Below are positions 17,204-27,220 of a DNA stretch of 64,000 bases, piece after piece. The stretch covers positions 2,197,074 to 2,261,073 of the forward strand of contig NZ_AP019846.1 of assembly GCF_007990635.1 (NCBI RefSeq). Direction: 5' to 3'. The notes under the pieces were generated by a model that made no database searches, was not told the origin of the DNA, and saw nothing but the letters and a program-made list of their open reading frames with translations. The number at the start of each line of letters is the position of its first letter. Within the stretch, counting starts at the first letter, position 1. The DNA comes from Leptotrichia hongkongensis (GTDB lineage: Bacteria; Fusobacteriota; Fusobacteriia; Fusobacteriales; Leptotrichiaceae). Position numbers and translations under genes: made by a program.

Positions 17204-18802
17204 ATGAAAAAAAGTTTTTTAGTACTTTGCTTACTTATATCAATGTTTATCATCTCTTGTGGAAAATCTGGCAATGATGGTAAATCAGCAGCATTTAACA
17301 TCGAAGCTGAACCAACATCTTTAGATCCCCAAGTTTTAACTGATATAAGCGGATTTATGGTTACAAATATGACTTATGAGCCTCTTGTGAGACTAAACGA
17401 AAAAAATGAAGTTGTTCCTGCTGGAGCTGAAAGCTGGACTAAATCAGAAGATGGAAAAGTATGGACATTTAAAATCAGACAAGGAATGAAATGGAGCAAC
17501 GGAGATCCTGTTACAGGAAAAGACTACTTTAACGGAATCAAAAGAGGAATCGATCCTAAAACTCGATCTGAATATTCAATACTTACTTTCTACATTGAAA
17601 ATGCAGAGAACTTTAATAATGGAACTATAAAAGACTTTGGACAAGTTGGAGTAAAATTAAAAGACGACTATACACTTGAATTTACTTTATCAAAACCTGC
17701 ACCATTCTTTATAAAAACATTAATTATGCCAGTTTACTTCCCAGTTAATGAAAAAGCATTGGCCACTAATGGCGAAGCGTACGCAACTGCAGCTGATAAA
17801 TCAATTTATAATGGGCCATTTATAATGGAAGAATGGGAACATAATAGTAAAGTTGTTATGAAGAAAAATCCTAATTACTGGAATGCTCAAAATATAAAAT
17901 TAGATACGCTTACAGCAGCAATTGTAGCAGATTTTGACGCAGCTACAAACTTCTTCGAAAACAAAGAACTAGATTTAACAAGAATTTCTGTAGAAAAAAT
18001 GGAAAGTTACAAAGGAAAACCAGAATTACATACAGTTCCTGATGGAAGAGTGTACTATTTTGGATTTAACCGTTCACATCCTGTGTTAAAAAATATAAAA
18101 ATTAGACAAGCTCTATCTCTTGCAATAGACAGAAAACAGCTTGTTGACAGTGTTCTAAACGGAGTAGGACTTCCTGCCTCAGGAGTTGTTGCACTTGGAA
18201 ATGCTGGGGAAAAAGGTGATTTTAGAAAAGAAGCTGGAGATTTATTTGCACAATTCTCAAACACTACTCCAAAACAGTTGTTTGATGAAGGATTAAAAGA
18301 ATTAAATATTACTCCTGCACAAGTTAAGTTAAAATTAACTGTTGACGAAAAGGGAACTGGTAAAAAAGAAGCAGAATTTTATCAAGCTCAATGGAAAGAA
18401 AAATTAGGAATTGATGTAGAAGTAGAAGTTCTGACTACTAAAGAAAGAATTGCACGTGCAAAAGCTGGAGAATTTGACATAGTAAGATACGGTTGGGGAC
18501 CTGATTATGCAGATCCTATGACTTATTTGGAAATTTTCCACTCAAAGGCAAAAGATATTAACTTTGCTAAATATTCAAATCCTGAGTATGACAAATTAAT
18601 TGACTTGGCTAAAGTTAACCAAGATAATAAAACTAGAATGGATGCGATGAAAAAAGCAGAAAAATTATTATCAGATGACTTTACATATTCAGCACTTTAC
18701 TATCAAGTAGGGGTATATTTAATAAATCCTAACTTAAAAGGTGTTGTTTTACGTTCAGTTGGAGATTCTGTAGACTTTTATAGCGCTTATATCACAAAAT
18801 AA
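17204..18802 (+). CDS. Oligopeptide-binding lipoprotein, paralog 1
   Basis: 532-aa OppA-type (SBP_bac_5) binding protein. The signal ends FIISCGKSG, a lipobox with the conserved CGK start shared by the next paralogs. Landmarks are EPTSLDPQVLTD, MKWSNGDPVTGKDY and YYQVGVYLINPNLKG. It is the most divergent of the four: it has PDYADPMTYLEIFHSK, where paralogs 3 and 4 have DPITYLDLFES and paralog 2 DAITYLDRFLT. AGAAAGGAAATATC precedes the ATG. It delivers peptides to the OppBCDF complex, by family inference. Confidence 0.9.
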   Translation: MKKSFLVLCLLISMFIISCGKSGNDGKSAAFNIEAEPTSLDPQVLTDISGFMVTNMTYEPLVRLNEKNEVVPAGAESWTKSEDGKVWTFKIRQGMKWSNGDPVTGKDYFNGIKRGIDPKTRSEYSILTFYIENAENFNNGTIKDFGQVGVKLKDDYTLEFTLSKPAPFFIKTLIMPVYFPVNEKALATNGEAYATAADKSIYNGPFIMEEWEHNSKVVMKKNPNYWNAQNIKLDTLTAAIVADFDAATNFFENKELDLTRISVEKMESYKGKPELHTVPDGRVYYFGFNRSHPVLKNIKIRQALSLAIDRKQLVDSVLNGVGLPASGVVALGNAGEKGDFRKEAGDLFAQFSNTTPKQLFDEGLKELNITPAQVKLKLTVDEKGTGKKEAEFYQAQWKEKLGIDVEVEVLTTKERIARAKAGEFDIVRYGWGPDYADPMTYLEIFHSKAKDINFAKYSNPEYDKLIDLAKVNQDNKTRMDAMKKAEKLLSDDFTYSALYYQVGVYLINPNLKGVVLRSVGDSVDFYSAYITK

Positions 18803-18849
18803 TTTTAATTTACTAATTTAATACGCCAAAAGAAAGGGTGAGTGCAGGT

Positions 18850-20439
18850 ATGAAGAAAATATTACTAATCTTTACAATATTACTGGCTTTCGTTATTTCC
18901 TGTGGAAAAGGTGGAGATTCTGAAACATTAAAGCTCAACTTAAAAGAAGAAGGGAAATCTTATGATCCACAGCTTGCAAATGATTCAACGGGAGAATTTG
19001 TGGATTCACTTATTGCTGAAACATTAACAAGACAGGCAGAAGATGGAAAATCTATTCCTGGTGTGGCAGAAAAATGGGAACACAACGAAAATTCAACAGT
19101 GTGGACATTCCACTTGAGAAAAAATGCAAAATGGAGCAATGGTGATCCTATTACGGCAAAAGACTTTAGAGATGGTTGGGTTAGAGCATTAAAACCTGAA
19201 ACAGCAGGAGAATATGCAGACAAATTATTTTACATAAAAAATGCTGAACAATTTAACGCAGGAAAAATTAAAGATGAAAATCAGCTTGGTATAAAGGTTA
19301 TCGATGATTACACACTAGAAGTAACATTGAACAATCCTCTTACCTACTTTGATTCGATTGTAAGAATTCAGACTTATGCTCCTCTAAACAAAAAATTCTA
19401 TGATAAAGTAGGAGAAAAATATATGACATCTCCTGAAACATCAATTTCATCAGGTGTATATGTAATAAAATCTTGGACAAGAGATTCAGAAATTGTATTC
19501 GAAAAAAATGAAAACTACTGGAATAAAGATAACATCAAATTAAAATCTATAAAGATGTTATTTATAAATGATCCTAATGCCAGCGTAAATGCTTTTAAAA
19601 ATGGAGAAATTGACTCAACAAACATCTCTATTGAGCAGGCTAAGGAATTTAAGAATGACAAACGTAAACTGCTTACAAAAGATGGTTCTGTCTGGTATAT
19701 GACATACAACATGAAAAATAAAGTTCTTGCGAACAAAAAAATTAGACAAGCTTTATCACTTGCTGTAGATAGAGAAAAATTGATTACAGATGTACTTGAT
19801 AATACAGGAGAAGCTGCTTACACTTATACAACAAAAGGTGTTGGAATCAACGGTATTTCAAAAGATTTCTCTGAAGAAGCAGGAAAAATTTTCCCAGCTT
19901 ACAATCCTCAAAAAGCAAAACAATTGCTAGCAGAAGGATTAAAAGAGCTAGGATTACAAAAATTGCCTGATTTAACAATGATTTTCAATGATTCTGGAAA
20001 TAATAAGGTTATTTCTGAATATATTCAGGAAAGTTTAAGAACAAATTTAGGAGTAAACCTTAAAATTGAAGGAATGACATTCCAATCAAGACTAGATAAA
20101 ATGCAACACAGAGATTATGAAATTGCTCTTGCAGGTTACAACGGAGATTATAACGATGCAATCACTTACCTAGATAGATTCCTGACAAAAGACGGAAATA
20201 ATTTTTCAGATTACTCTAATCCTCGTTACGATGAACTTGTGAAAAAAGTTAAAAGTTCTGGAAATCAGGAAGAAAGAGTTAAGAATATGATTGAAATGGA
20301 AAGAATAATTGCAGAAGATATGCCTGTGGGACTACTTTACTATAGACAAAATACAAAATTATTAAATCCAAGAGTTCATAACATTGTATTTAGTCCAATA
20401 GGAAAAGATTTCGTTTTGGATAATACTTATATAAAATAA
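18850..20439 (+). CDS. Oligopeptide-binding lipoprotein, paralog 2
   Basis: 529 aa from the ATG at 18850. A GTG four codons earlier is in frame but overlaps the Shine-Dalgarno AAAGGGTGAG, so the ATG is preferred. The signal ends FVISCGKGG. Family landmarks are AKWSNGDPITAKDFRDGW and ETSISSGVYVIKSW. It lies 47 bases after paralog 1 and probably shares its transcript. Sequence is much closer to paralogs 3 and 4 than to paralog 1. Confidence 0.9.
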   Translation: MKKILLIFTILLAFVISCGKGGDSETLKLNLKEEGKSYDPQLANDSTGEFVDSLIAETLTRQAEDGKSIPGVAEKWEHNENSTVWTFHLRKNAKWSNGDPITAKDFRDGWVRALKPETAGEYADKLFYIKNAEQFNAGKIKDENQLGIKVIDDYTLEVTLNNPLTYFDSIVRIQTYAPLNKKFYDKVGEKYMTSPETSISSGVYVIKSWTRDSEIVFEKNENYWNKDNIKLKSIKMLFINDPNASVNAFKNGEIDSTNISIEQAKEFKNDKRKLLTKDGSVWYMTYNMKNKVLANKKIRQALSLAVDREKLITDVLDNTGEAAYTYTTKGVGINGISKDFSEEAGKIFPAYNPQKAKQLLAEGLKELGLQKLPDLTMIFNDSGNNKVISEYIQESLRTNLGVNLKIEGMTFQSRLDKMQHRDYEIALAGYNGDYNDAITYLDRFLTKDGNNFSDYSNPRYDELVKKVKSSGNQEERVKNMIEMERIIAEDMPVGLLYYRQNTKLLNPRVHNIVFSPIGKDFVLDNTYIK

Positions 20440-20508
20440 TAAATAAAATTGTTTAATTTTGAAATTATTCAATAAATTTAATATAAAATTTTGAAGGAGA
20501 AAACTGTT

Positions 20509-22098
20509 ATGAAAAAAATATTAGCTATGTTAATGATGCTGATTTTCGTTATTTCTTGCGGGAAAAGTGGCGGAAATAGCAAAACGTTTACTTTAAATTT
20601 GACGGATGAGCCAAAATCTATTGATCCGCAAATATCAACAGATATTGGTGGAGGAACTGTCAATGATCTTTTAATGGAAGGATTGACTAGAAAAGGAAAA
20701 AATGGAACATTTGAGCCAGGACTTGCTAAAAGCTGGGATAAATCGGCTGATGGATTAAAATGGACATTTCATTTAAGAGATAATCTAAAATGGAGCAATG
20801 GTGATCCAATTACTGCCCAAGACTTTAAAAACGGATGGCTTCGTGCATTAAAACCTGAAACAGCTTCTGAATATGCATATATGCTTTATCCAATAAAAAA
20901 TGCAGAAAAATACAATAAAAAAGAAGGAACTGCAGAAGAAGTTGGAATAAAAGTTATCGACGATAAAACTTTGGAAGTAGAACTTGGAACTCCAGTTCCA
21001 TATTTTGACAGCCTTGTAGCATTCAAAACTTACATGCCATTAAATCAAAAATTCTTTGATGAAACAAAAGATTCATATTTTACAGAATCTGAAAAAACAA
21101 TATCTTCAGGTGCCTACACAATGGAAAGCTGGACACATGGCTCAGAAATAGTATTCAAAAAAAATCCTAATTACTGGGATGCGCCTAATGTAAAAGTTGA
21201 AAATATTGTGTACAAAATAATACCTGATAATAATTCAGCATTAAATGCATTTAATAACAAGGAAGTAGATGTAACTTCAATTACAGCTGAACAAGCAAAA
21301 GGATTTAAGGATAATCCAAAAATGGTTTCAAATAATGATGGATCAGTATGGTATCTATTATTTAACTTTAACAACAAAACACTAGCAAATGTAAAAATTA
21401 GAAAAGCTCTTCTTATGTCAATCGACAGAGAAGGTTTAGTAAAAAATGTATTAAATGGATATGGAACAGCGGCAAAAACTCTTGTTCCAAAAGGAATAGG
21501 AATAAAAGGATTGAATGACAAAGACTTTACAGAACAAGTTCCTACTTCAACATTAGCATACAATCCTGCAGAAGCTAAAAAATTATTAGCAGAAGGGCTG
21601 AAAGAAACAGGAGCAGCAAAATTCCCTAATATGTCAATGTTAATTAATGAAAGTGGAAATAATAAAGTTATTGCAGAATATATTCAAGAGCAATTAAGAA
21701 AAAATTTAGGTATTGAATTAAATCTGGAAATAATGACTGCTCAGGAAAGATTCTCAAGAATGAAACAAAAAAACTTTGACTTAGTTCTTGCAGGATGGTC
21801 TGGAGATTATCCTGACCCAATTACATACTTAGATTTATTTGAATCAACAGGTGGAACTAACTATGGTTCATATAAAAACCCTCAATATGATGCTTTAGTT
21901 AAAACTGTCAGAGGTACAGCCGATCAAAACGTCAGAATTCCTGCACTTGTTAAACTTGAAGGATTAGTTGCGGAAGATTTACCAGTTGGTGTGCTTTTCC
22001 ACAGAGAAAAACAATATTTAGTTGATGAAAGAGTTCAAGGACTTGGATTTGTTGCAGTTAGTGGAGAATACTATTTCGGAAATCTATCATTAAAATAA
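20509..22098 (+). CDS. Oligopeptide-binding lipoprotein, paralog 3
   Basis: 529 aa. The frame opens at a TTG (20491), but that codon precedes GAAGGAG, and the ATG at 20509 fits the ribosome-binding site. The signal ends FVISCGKSG. Landmarks are EPKSIDPQISTDIGGGTVNDL, LKWSNGDPITAQDFKNGW and SGDYPDPITYLDLFEST. It is very similar to paralog 4 over the whole length, pointing to a recent tandem duplication. Confidence 0.9.
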   Translation: MKKILAMLMMLIFVISCGKSGGNSKTFTLNLTDEPKSIDPQISTDIGGGTVNDLLMEGLTRKGKNGTFEPGLAKSWDKSADGLKWTFHLRDNLKWSNGDPITAQDFKNGWLRALKPETASEYAYMLYPIKNAEKYNKKEGTAEEVGIKVIDDKTLEVELGTPVPYFDSLVAFKTYMPLNQKFFDETKDSYFTESEKTISSGAYTMESWTHGSEIVFKKNPNYWDAPNVKVENIVYKIIPDNNSALNAFNNKEVDVTSITAEQAKGFKDNPKMVSNNDGSVWYLLFNFNNKTLANVKIRKALLMSIDREGLVKNVLNGYGTAAKTLVPKGIGIKGLNDKDFTEQVPTSTLAYNPAEAKKLLAEGLKETGAAKFPNMSMLINESGNNKVIAEYIQEQLRKNLGIELNLEIMTAQERFSRMKQKNFDLVLAGWSGDYPDPITYLDLFESTGGTNYGSYKNPQYDALVKTVRGTADQNVRIPALVKLEGLVAEDLPVGVLFHREKQYLVDERVQGLGFVAVSGEYYFGNLSLK

Positions 22099-22109
22099 GT
22101 TAAATTATA

Positions 22110-22131
22110 GGGGGTATCGTGTTATACCCCT
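22110..22131 (+). terminator. Hairpin between binding-protein paralogs 3 and 4
   Basis: GGGGTAT-CGTGTT-ATACCCC forms a 7-bp stem but is followed by TTATTTAG rather than a pure T run. It may be a weak terminator or an mRNA-stabilising hairpin that sets relative expression of the last paralog. Confidence 0.5.
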
Positions 22132-22186
22132 TATTTAGTAGTTTAAAATTTTACAGAAATATCTAAAAATAGGAGGAAATAAATCA

Positions 22187-23773
22187 ATGAAAAAACTGTT
22201 TTTGATATTGACATTGCTAATGTTTGTACTTTCGTGCGGAAGTAAAAATGGAAGTAATGGAAATACATTTACATTAAATATAGTAACTGAACCATCATCA
22301 ATTGATCCGCAAATAACAACAGATGTTCCTGGTGGAACTGTTGATGAACTAATTTTAGAAGGCCTTTTAAGAAAAGACAAGACTGGAAAATCTGTTGCTG
22401 GTATTGCTGAAAAATGGGAAAAATCAGAAGACGGACTTATTTGGACGTTCCATTTAAGAGACGGTGTGAAATGGAGCAACGGAGATCCTGTTACTGCAAA
22501 GGACTTTAAAGCTGGATGGCTTCGTGGATTAAATCCTGACACAGCAGGAAGTAATGCAAGTATGTTATTTGTAATAAAAAATGGAGAAAAATACAATTCT
22601 AAAAAAGCTTCAGAAAATGAAGTTGGAATAAAAGTTGTTGATGATAAAACATTACAAGTAACTTTGGAAGCACCTACTCCATATTTTGATGATTTAGTTA
22701 CGTTCAAATCATTTATGCCGTTAAACCAAAAATTCTACAACGAAGTAAAGGATAAATACTTTACAGATGCTGAATACACAATTTCAAACGGTCCTTACAC
22801 TATGGAAAGCTGGACTCACGACTCAGAATTAAAATTCAAAAAAAATCCTAACTACTGGGACGCATCTAATGTAAAAACTGACAATGTCGTATTAAAAATA
22901 ATCGCTACAGATTCAGCTGTTAATGCTTTTAAAAACAAAGAAGTTGATGTAACTGCTATAACTTTTGAACAAGCAAAAGAATTTGCTGGAAAACCAGAAC
23001 TTGTAAAAGCTGATGATGGCGGAATTTACTACTTGCTATTCAACACAAAAGAAAATGTATTTAAAAATGCAAAAGTAAGACGTGCAATAACTATGGCAAT
23101 AAATAGAGATGAACTTATAAACAAAGTTCTTGAAGGCTCTGAAAAAGCAACTAAAGCGTTCACTCCAACTGGAATTGGACTAAACGGCATTGCAAAAGAT
23201 TTTGCACAGGAAGTTACAACTGACCAGCCTAAATTCAATGTTGAAGAAGCTAAGAAATTACTAGCAGAAGGACTTAGGGAAGAAGGATTAACAGAACTTC
23301 CAAGATTTGAAATTTTATTTAATGACACAGGAAGCAGAAAAGCTATTGTCGAATACATTCAAGAAAACTTGAGAAATAACTTAGGAGCAAATGTCGAACT
23401 GGATGTTGTAACAGGTAAGGAACGTGTTGAAAGAACTAAAAAACGTGATTATCAAGTTGCTCTTATGAACTGGACTGGAGATTTCCTAGATCCAATCACA
23501 TATTTAGATTTATTTGAAAGCACAAATGCAAACAACCGTGGAGATTTCAAAAACGCAAGATATGACGAATTAACTAAAATTGTAAAAAGCTCTGCTGATC
23601 CAAAAGTAAGAGTTCCAGCAATGTTAGAAATGGAAAAACTTATCTCTGAAGAGCAACCAGTTACAATCTTATTCCAAAAACAAAAACTTTACTTAGTAAA
23701 TCCAAAAGTTAAAAATCTAGGATTTGTATCAATTGGTGGAGAGTTCTTTATAAGAGATGTTGTAATGAATTAA
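22187..23773 (+). CDS. Oligopeptide-binding lipoprotein, paralog 4
   Basis: 528 aa, with AGGAGGAAATAAATCA before the ATG. The signal ends FVLSCGSKNG (lipobox Cys). Landmarks are EPSSIDPQITTDVPGGTVDEL, VKWSNGDPVTAKDFKAGW and TGDFLDPITYLDLFEST. It is last in the oppBCDF-A1-A2-A3-A4 array. Four binding proteins for one translocator suggest broadened peptide range; ligand preferences cannot be read from sequence. Confidence 0.9.
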   Translation: MKKLFLILTLLMFVLSCGSKNGSNGNTFTLNIVTEPSSIDPQITTDVPGGTVDELILEGLLRKDKTGKSVAGIAEKWEKSEDGLIWTFHLRDGVKWSNGDPVTAKDFKAGWLRGLNPDTAGSNASMLFVIKNGEKYNSKKASENEVGIKVVDDKTLQVTLEAPTPYFDDLVTFKSFMPLNQKFYNEVKDKYFTDAEYTISNGPYTMESWTHDSELKFKKNPNYWDASNVKTDNVVLKIIATDSAVNAFKNKEVDVTAITFEQAKEFAGKPELVKADDGGIYYLLFNTKENVFKNAKVRRAITMAINRDELINKVLEGSEKATKAFTPTGIGLNGIAKDFAQEVTTDQPKFNVEEAKKLLAEGLREEGLTELPRFEILFNDTGSRKAIVEYIQENLRNNLGANVELDVVTGKERVERTKKRDYQVALMNWTGDFLDPITYLDLFESTNANNRGDFKNARYDELTKIVKSSADPKVRVPAMLEMEKLISEEQPVTILFQKQKLYLVNPKVKNLGFVSIGGEFFIRDVVMN

Positions 23774-24124
23774 CTTAACGTAAGGGCATCACACGACATG
23801 CCCTTACAATTTTGATTGAGTAATTATTTTAATTAAATTAATACTAAACCTCGTTTAAAAATTAAAATAAATTTTTATAATAGGGGTGTTCAACAGTTAA
23901 TTCATAATCATTCAACTTTTTTATTTTCGTAGGATTGCTCATTGCCACACAGAAAAATGCTCTGACAGGTTATTTGTACTAGAATTTGATTGAAAAATTT
24001 AATTATTTAAAAATATTAGGTTTATATCCTTTATTAGAAAAGTTTGTAATAAATTTGTTATTTAAATGAAGGTTAATATAAAGTAAATTAGTGAATATTT
24101 TAATAAAAAAAGGAATATAATTTT
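23774..24124. other. Gene-free interval with one family-type hairpin and a degenerate repeat end
   Basis: No gene is seen. At 23780-23807 GTAAGGGCAT-CACACGAC-ATGCCCTTAC forms a 10-bp hairpin; its loop resembles that of the dispersed structured repeat (CAAACGCC/CAGACGCC). At about 23933-23947 the string GGATTGCTCATTGCC matches, in reverse orientation, the end hairpin of the element at 42.7 kb. The first hairpin may also terminate the opp operon. Confidence 0.5.
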
Positions 24125-24700
24125 ATGAAAAATAAATTTATCCTACTGGACAGAGATGGTGTAATAAATGTAGAAAAATCATATTTATATAAAATCGAAG
24201 ATTTTGAATATGAAAAAAATGTAATTAAAGGACTTAAGGAATTACGTGATTTAGGGTATAAATTTGCGATTATAACAAATCAGTCTGGAATTGCGAGAGG
24301 ATATTACACAGAAGAGGATTATTTAAAATTGCAGGATTTTATTGAAAAAGATTTGTTAAAACATGGGATAAAGATTGAAAAATCATATTTTTGCCCACAC
24401 CATCCAAATGGAACTCGAAAATATGGTATTGAATGTAATTGCCGAAAGCCGAATACTGGTAATTTTGAACTAGCGATAAATGAATTTAATATTGATACTA
24501 AAAATTCTTTTATGATTGGCGATAGGCCAACTGATTTGATTCCGGCAGAAAAATTGGGGATTACTCCTGTTTTAATAAAAACAGGCTATGGATTGAAAAG
24601 TTTGGAAAAACTTGAAGAAACAGGGCTAAATCCTGTAGTTGTAAATGATATTCTAGATTTTTCAGAAAAATTGAAAAACAAAAAAATTATTATTGAGTAA
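24125..24700 (+). CDS. gmhB: D-glycero-D-manno-heptose-1,7-bisphosphate 7-phosphatase-like HAD enzyme
   Basis: 191-aa HAD phosphatase of the GmhB/HisB-N group, which removes the 7-phosphate in ADP-heptose synthesis for lipopolysaccharide core. The nucleophile and acid/base Asp9 and Asp11 are in LLDRDGVIN, the Ser/Thr motif is ITNQSGIARG, and the family's structural zinc site is CPHHPNG...ECNCRKP. The last HAD motif is MIGDRPTDLIPAEKLG. It stands alone with AAGGAA upstream and a bidirectional terminator downstream. Another sugar-phosphate substrate is possible. Confidence 0.85.
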   Translation: MKNKFILLDRDGVINVEKSYLYKIEDFEYEKNVIKGLKELRDLGYKFAIITNQSGIARGYYTEEDYLKLQDFIEKDLLKHGIKIEKSYFCPHHPNGTRKYGIECNCRKPNTGNFELAINEFNIDTKNSFMIGDRPTDLIPAEKLGITPVLIKTGYGLKSLEKLEETGLNPVVVNDILDFSEKLKNKKIIIE

Positions 24701-24736
24701 AAATATAAAAAAGGTAAATTTACCTTCCTTATAAAT

Positions 24737-24773
24737 GAAAAAGTTCTAATCTTTATTGACTAGAACTTTTTTT
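24737..24773. terminator. Bidirectional terminator between gmhB and cobA/hemD
   Basis: AAAAAGTTCTA and TAGAACTTTTTTT arms with a 15-base loop. T runs flank the stem in both directions, suiting the convergent genes. Confidence 0.85.
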
Positions 24774-24780
24774 ACTATCT

Positions 24781-26265
24781 TTATTTTAGTGTTGTTAATA
24801 TTTTTTCAAACAATCCTTCTTCTGTATATTTCTTAGGCTCTATTCCTACTTTCAATCCATATTTTTCAATAGTTTTTGTAGTAACAGGGCCAATAGAGAC
24901 TATAACTTTATTTTTCAGAATCTCTTTTATTTCCTCATTTTCACTTAAGTTTATGCTATCAGCAAAGGCTTTAAATGTTGATGAGCTTAAGAACATTAAA
25001 ATATCGCTTTCTTTTATGTATTTTTCTGCTTTTTCCTTTTCCACTTTAACTGTCTGAGTTTTATACACTACAAGTTTTTCATAATTTCGATTGTATAAAT
25101 CTGAATATTTTTTTTCATTTACTGGAGAAATGTCAGATACTATAAACAGTATTTTTTCTCCTTCCTTAGTAAAATTCACACTTTCGCTTGCCAGTCTTTC
25201 CACAGTGTATTCTTCTGGATAAAAATCTGGAATTATTTTATATTTTTCAATTTCTTCAGCAGTTTTTTCTCCCACTACACCTATTTTAACATTTCCCAAA
25301 GAGCGAATATCCTTTACTTTTTTCATAAATCCAATAACAGAATTTATGCTGTTAAATAGAAGGGTACTGTATTCTTTCAAATCAGGCATTTCAAAGTCGA
25401 CATATTCTATATTAATAAATGGAAGGCTCAAAGCCTGTCCGCCAAGTTCATTTATTTTATTTGATATATTTTGTTGTTTTTCCCTATTTCTTGTAACAAG
25501 AATATTTTTCCCAAATAACGGCTTATTCTCAAACCATTTCATTTTTTCCCGTAAATTCACCACTTCTCCAATTAAAATAATGGCAGGCGATTTTATATTA
25601 TGTTCTTTTACTGTATTTACTATTGTTTCCAATGTTCCTGTGTAAGTTTTCTGTCTTGTCGTTGTTCCATCTTTTATTATTGCAACAGGGGTTTTTGGAT
25701 TTTTTCCGTTATTTATTAAATTTTCTGCTATTTTTTCAAGATTGCTTAATCCCATTAAAAAAACCAAAGTTCCTTCCAATTTTGCAATAACTGGAAAATC
25801 AAGCTCTATTCCATTAAATTGCGTATGTCCAGTAAATACATGAAAAGAAGTATTAATTCCTCTGTGAGTAACAGGGATTCCAGCATAAGCTGGCACAGCG
25901 ATTGAAGAAGTTATCCCCGGAATTACCTCAAAATCTATATTTTCAGCAACCAAAGCCTCTATTTCTTCTCCCCCTCGTCCAAATACAAAAGGATCTCCTC
26001 CTTTTAATCTTAGAACCGCAAGTCCTTCTTTACCTTTTTCAACTAATTTATTATTTATTTCTGCCTGCAATTTTCCTCCAGCAGTATTTTCTTTCCCCAT
26101 ATAAATCATTTCTACATCAGACTTTGCATATTGTAAGATATTTTCATTTACAAGCCTGTCATAAACAATGCAATCAGCTTTTTCTATCACGTTTTTCAAT
26201 TTTAAAGTTATAAGCCCCTCATCTCCACAGCCTGCTCCTGCAATATAAACTTTACCTTTTCTCAT
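24781..26265 (-). CDS. cobA-hemD: Fused uroporphyrinogen-III C-methyltransferase / uroporphyrinogen-III synthase
   Basis: 494-aa fusion. The N-terminal half (about 1-240) is the SAM-dependent methyltransferase that makes precorrin-2: VYIAGAGCGDEGLITLK, DCIVYDRLV, RLKGGDPFVFGRGGEE and PGITSSIAVPAYAGIPVTHRG are all typical. The C-terminal half (about 252-494) is a HemD-type synthase, recognised by ILVTRNREKQ, LFNSINSVIGFM and VVSIGPVTTKTIEKYGL. It closes hydroxymethylbilane to uroporphyrinogen III and then commits it to the sirohaem/B12 branch. AGGAGATGAAAA precedes the ATG, and the start overlaps the end of hemC by 14 bases. Confidence 0.94.
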   Translation of the reverse strand: MRKGKVYIAGAGCGDEGLITLKLKNVIEKADCIVYDRLVNENILQYAKSDVEMIYMGKENTAGGKLQAEINNKLVEKGKEGLAVLRLKGGDPFVFGRGGEEIEALVAENIDFEVIPGITSSIAVPAYAGIPVTHRGINTSFHVFTGHTQFNGIELDFPVIAKLEGTLVFLMGLSNLEKIAENLINNGKNPKTPVAIIKDGTTTRQKTYTGTLETIVNTVKEHNIKSPAIILIGEVVNLREKMKWFENKPLFGKNILVTRNREKQQNISNKINELGGQALSLPFINIEYVDFEMPDLKEYSTLLFNSINSVIGFMKKVKDIRSLGNVKIGVVGEKTAEEIEKYKIIPDFYPEEYTVERLASESVNFTKEGEKILFIVSDISPVNEKKYSDLYNRNYEKLVVYKTQTVKVEKEKAEKYIKESDILMFLSSSTFKAFADSINLSENEEIKEILKNKVIVSIGPVTTKTIEKYGLKVGIEPKKYTEEGLFEKILTTLK

Positions 26266-27220
26266 TTTTCATCTCCTCTTTTTTTATTTCTTCAGCCAAT
26301 TTTTGTGCAGTTTCCTTTGGATTTTCCCTATTTCCTTCAACTTCTTTAAATATTCTGATTCCGTTATCATTAAACATTCCCTTTAATTTTAATGTATTTC
26401 CTTCAATAACCGATGAACAGCCTATCGGAGTATGGCATCCTCCATCAAAAATTTTTGAAAATTCTCTTTCAGCTTTACACATTATCGTAACTTCATCATC
26501 ATTTATACTTTTCAGAAGGTGTCGTATTTTATTATCATTTTCCCTGCATTGAATACACAAAATCCCTTGTCCTGGTGCTGGCATAAATGAATCTGTATCA
26601 AAATATTCAGTAATTCTGTTTTCCAGCCCAACTCTTTTTAATCCAGCCGCAGCCAGCACAATCGCATCATATTCCCCATCATCAAGTTTTTTCAGCCTTG
26701 TGTGAATATTACCTCGAATTGCTTTTATTTTTACATCATTTCGCAAATTCAAAAGCTCCTTTTCCCGTCTTATGCTCCCTGTCCCAATTACAGAATTTTT
26801 ATCAAGTTCTTTTAATTTTTTTCCATTTTTTGAAACAAACACATCCCGATTATCTTCTCTCATTGGAAAACACGCATTCAAAAGCCCTTCTGGAGTGTTC
26901 TGTGGCATATCCTTTAACGAATGTACCGCCAAATCTATTTTATTTTCCAGCATTTCCTTTTCAATTTCCTTCACAAACAAGTCCTTTTGCGTAGTTCCTT
27001 TTATTTTTGTAAAGTCTCTTAAATCCTTATCTCCCTTTGTAACTATAACTTTCAGTTCTATTTCTAACGGATTTTTTTTCTCAAATCCTTCAATTTCGCA
27101 AAAATTCTCCATACTTCTTAATTTATCATATTTTTTAATAAGCATTTCCTTCACTTTTTCCGCTTGTGCAAGTGCCAAAATGCTTCCTCTAGTTCCAATA
27201 ATTATTTTATTTGATTTCAT
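26252..27220 (-). CDS. hemC: Hydroxymethylbilane synthase (porphobilinogen deaminase)
   Basis: Condenses four porphobilinogens to hydroxymethylbilane. 322 aa, usual length. Conserved segments include IIGTRGSILALAQA, HSLKDMPQ, GTGSIRRE and MPAPGQGIL. Cys262 in FDGGCHTPIG carries the dipyrromethane cofactor. The ATG overlaps the hemA stop in an ATGA arrangement, so synthesis is likely coupled to hemA. Product passes directly to the CobA/HemD fusion encoded next. Confidence 0.96.
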   Translation of the reverse strand: MKSNKIIIGTRGSILALAQAEKVKEMLIKKYDKLRSMENFCEIEGFEKKNPLEIELKVIVTKGDKDLRDFTKIKGTTQKDLFVKEIEKEMLENKIDLAVHSLKDMPQNTPEGLLNACFPMREDNRDVFVSKNGKKLKELDKNSVIGTGSIRREKELLNLRNDVKIKAIRGNIHTRLKKLDDGEYDAIVLAAAGLKRVGLENRITEYFDTDSFMPAPGQGILCIQCRENDNKIRHLLKSINDDEVTIMCKAEREFSKIFDGGCHTPIGCSSVIEGNTLKLKGMFNDNGIRIFKEVEGNRENPKETAQKLAEEIKKEEMKNEKR

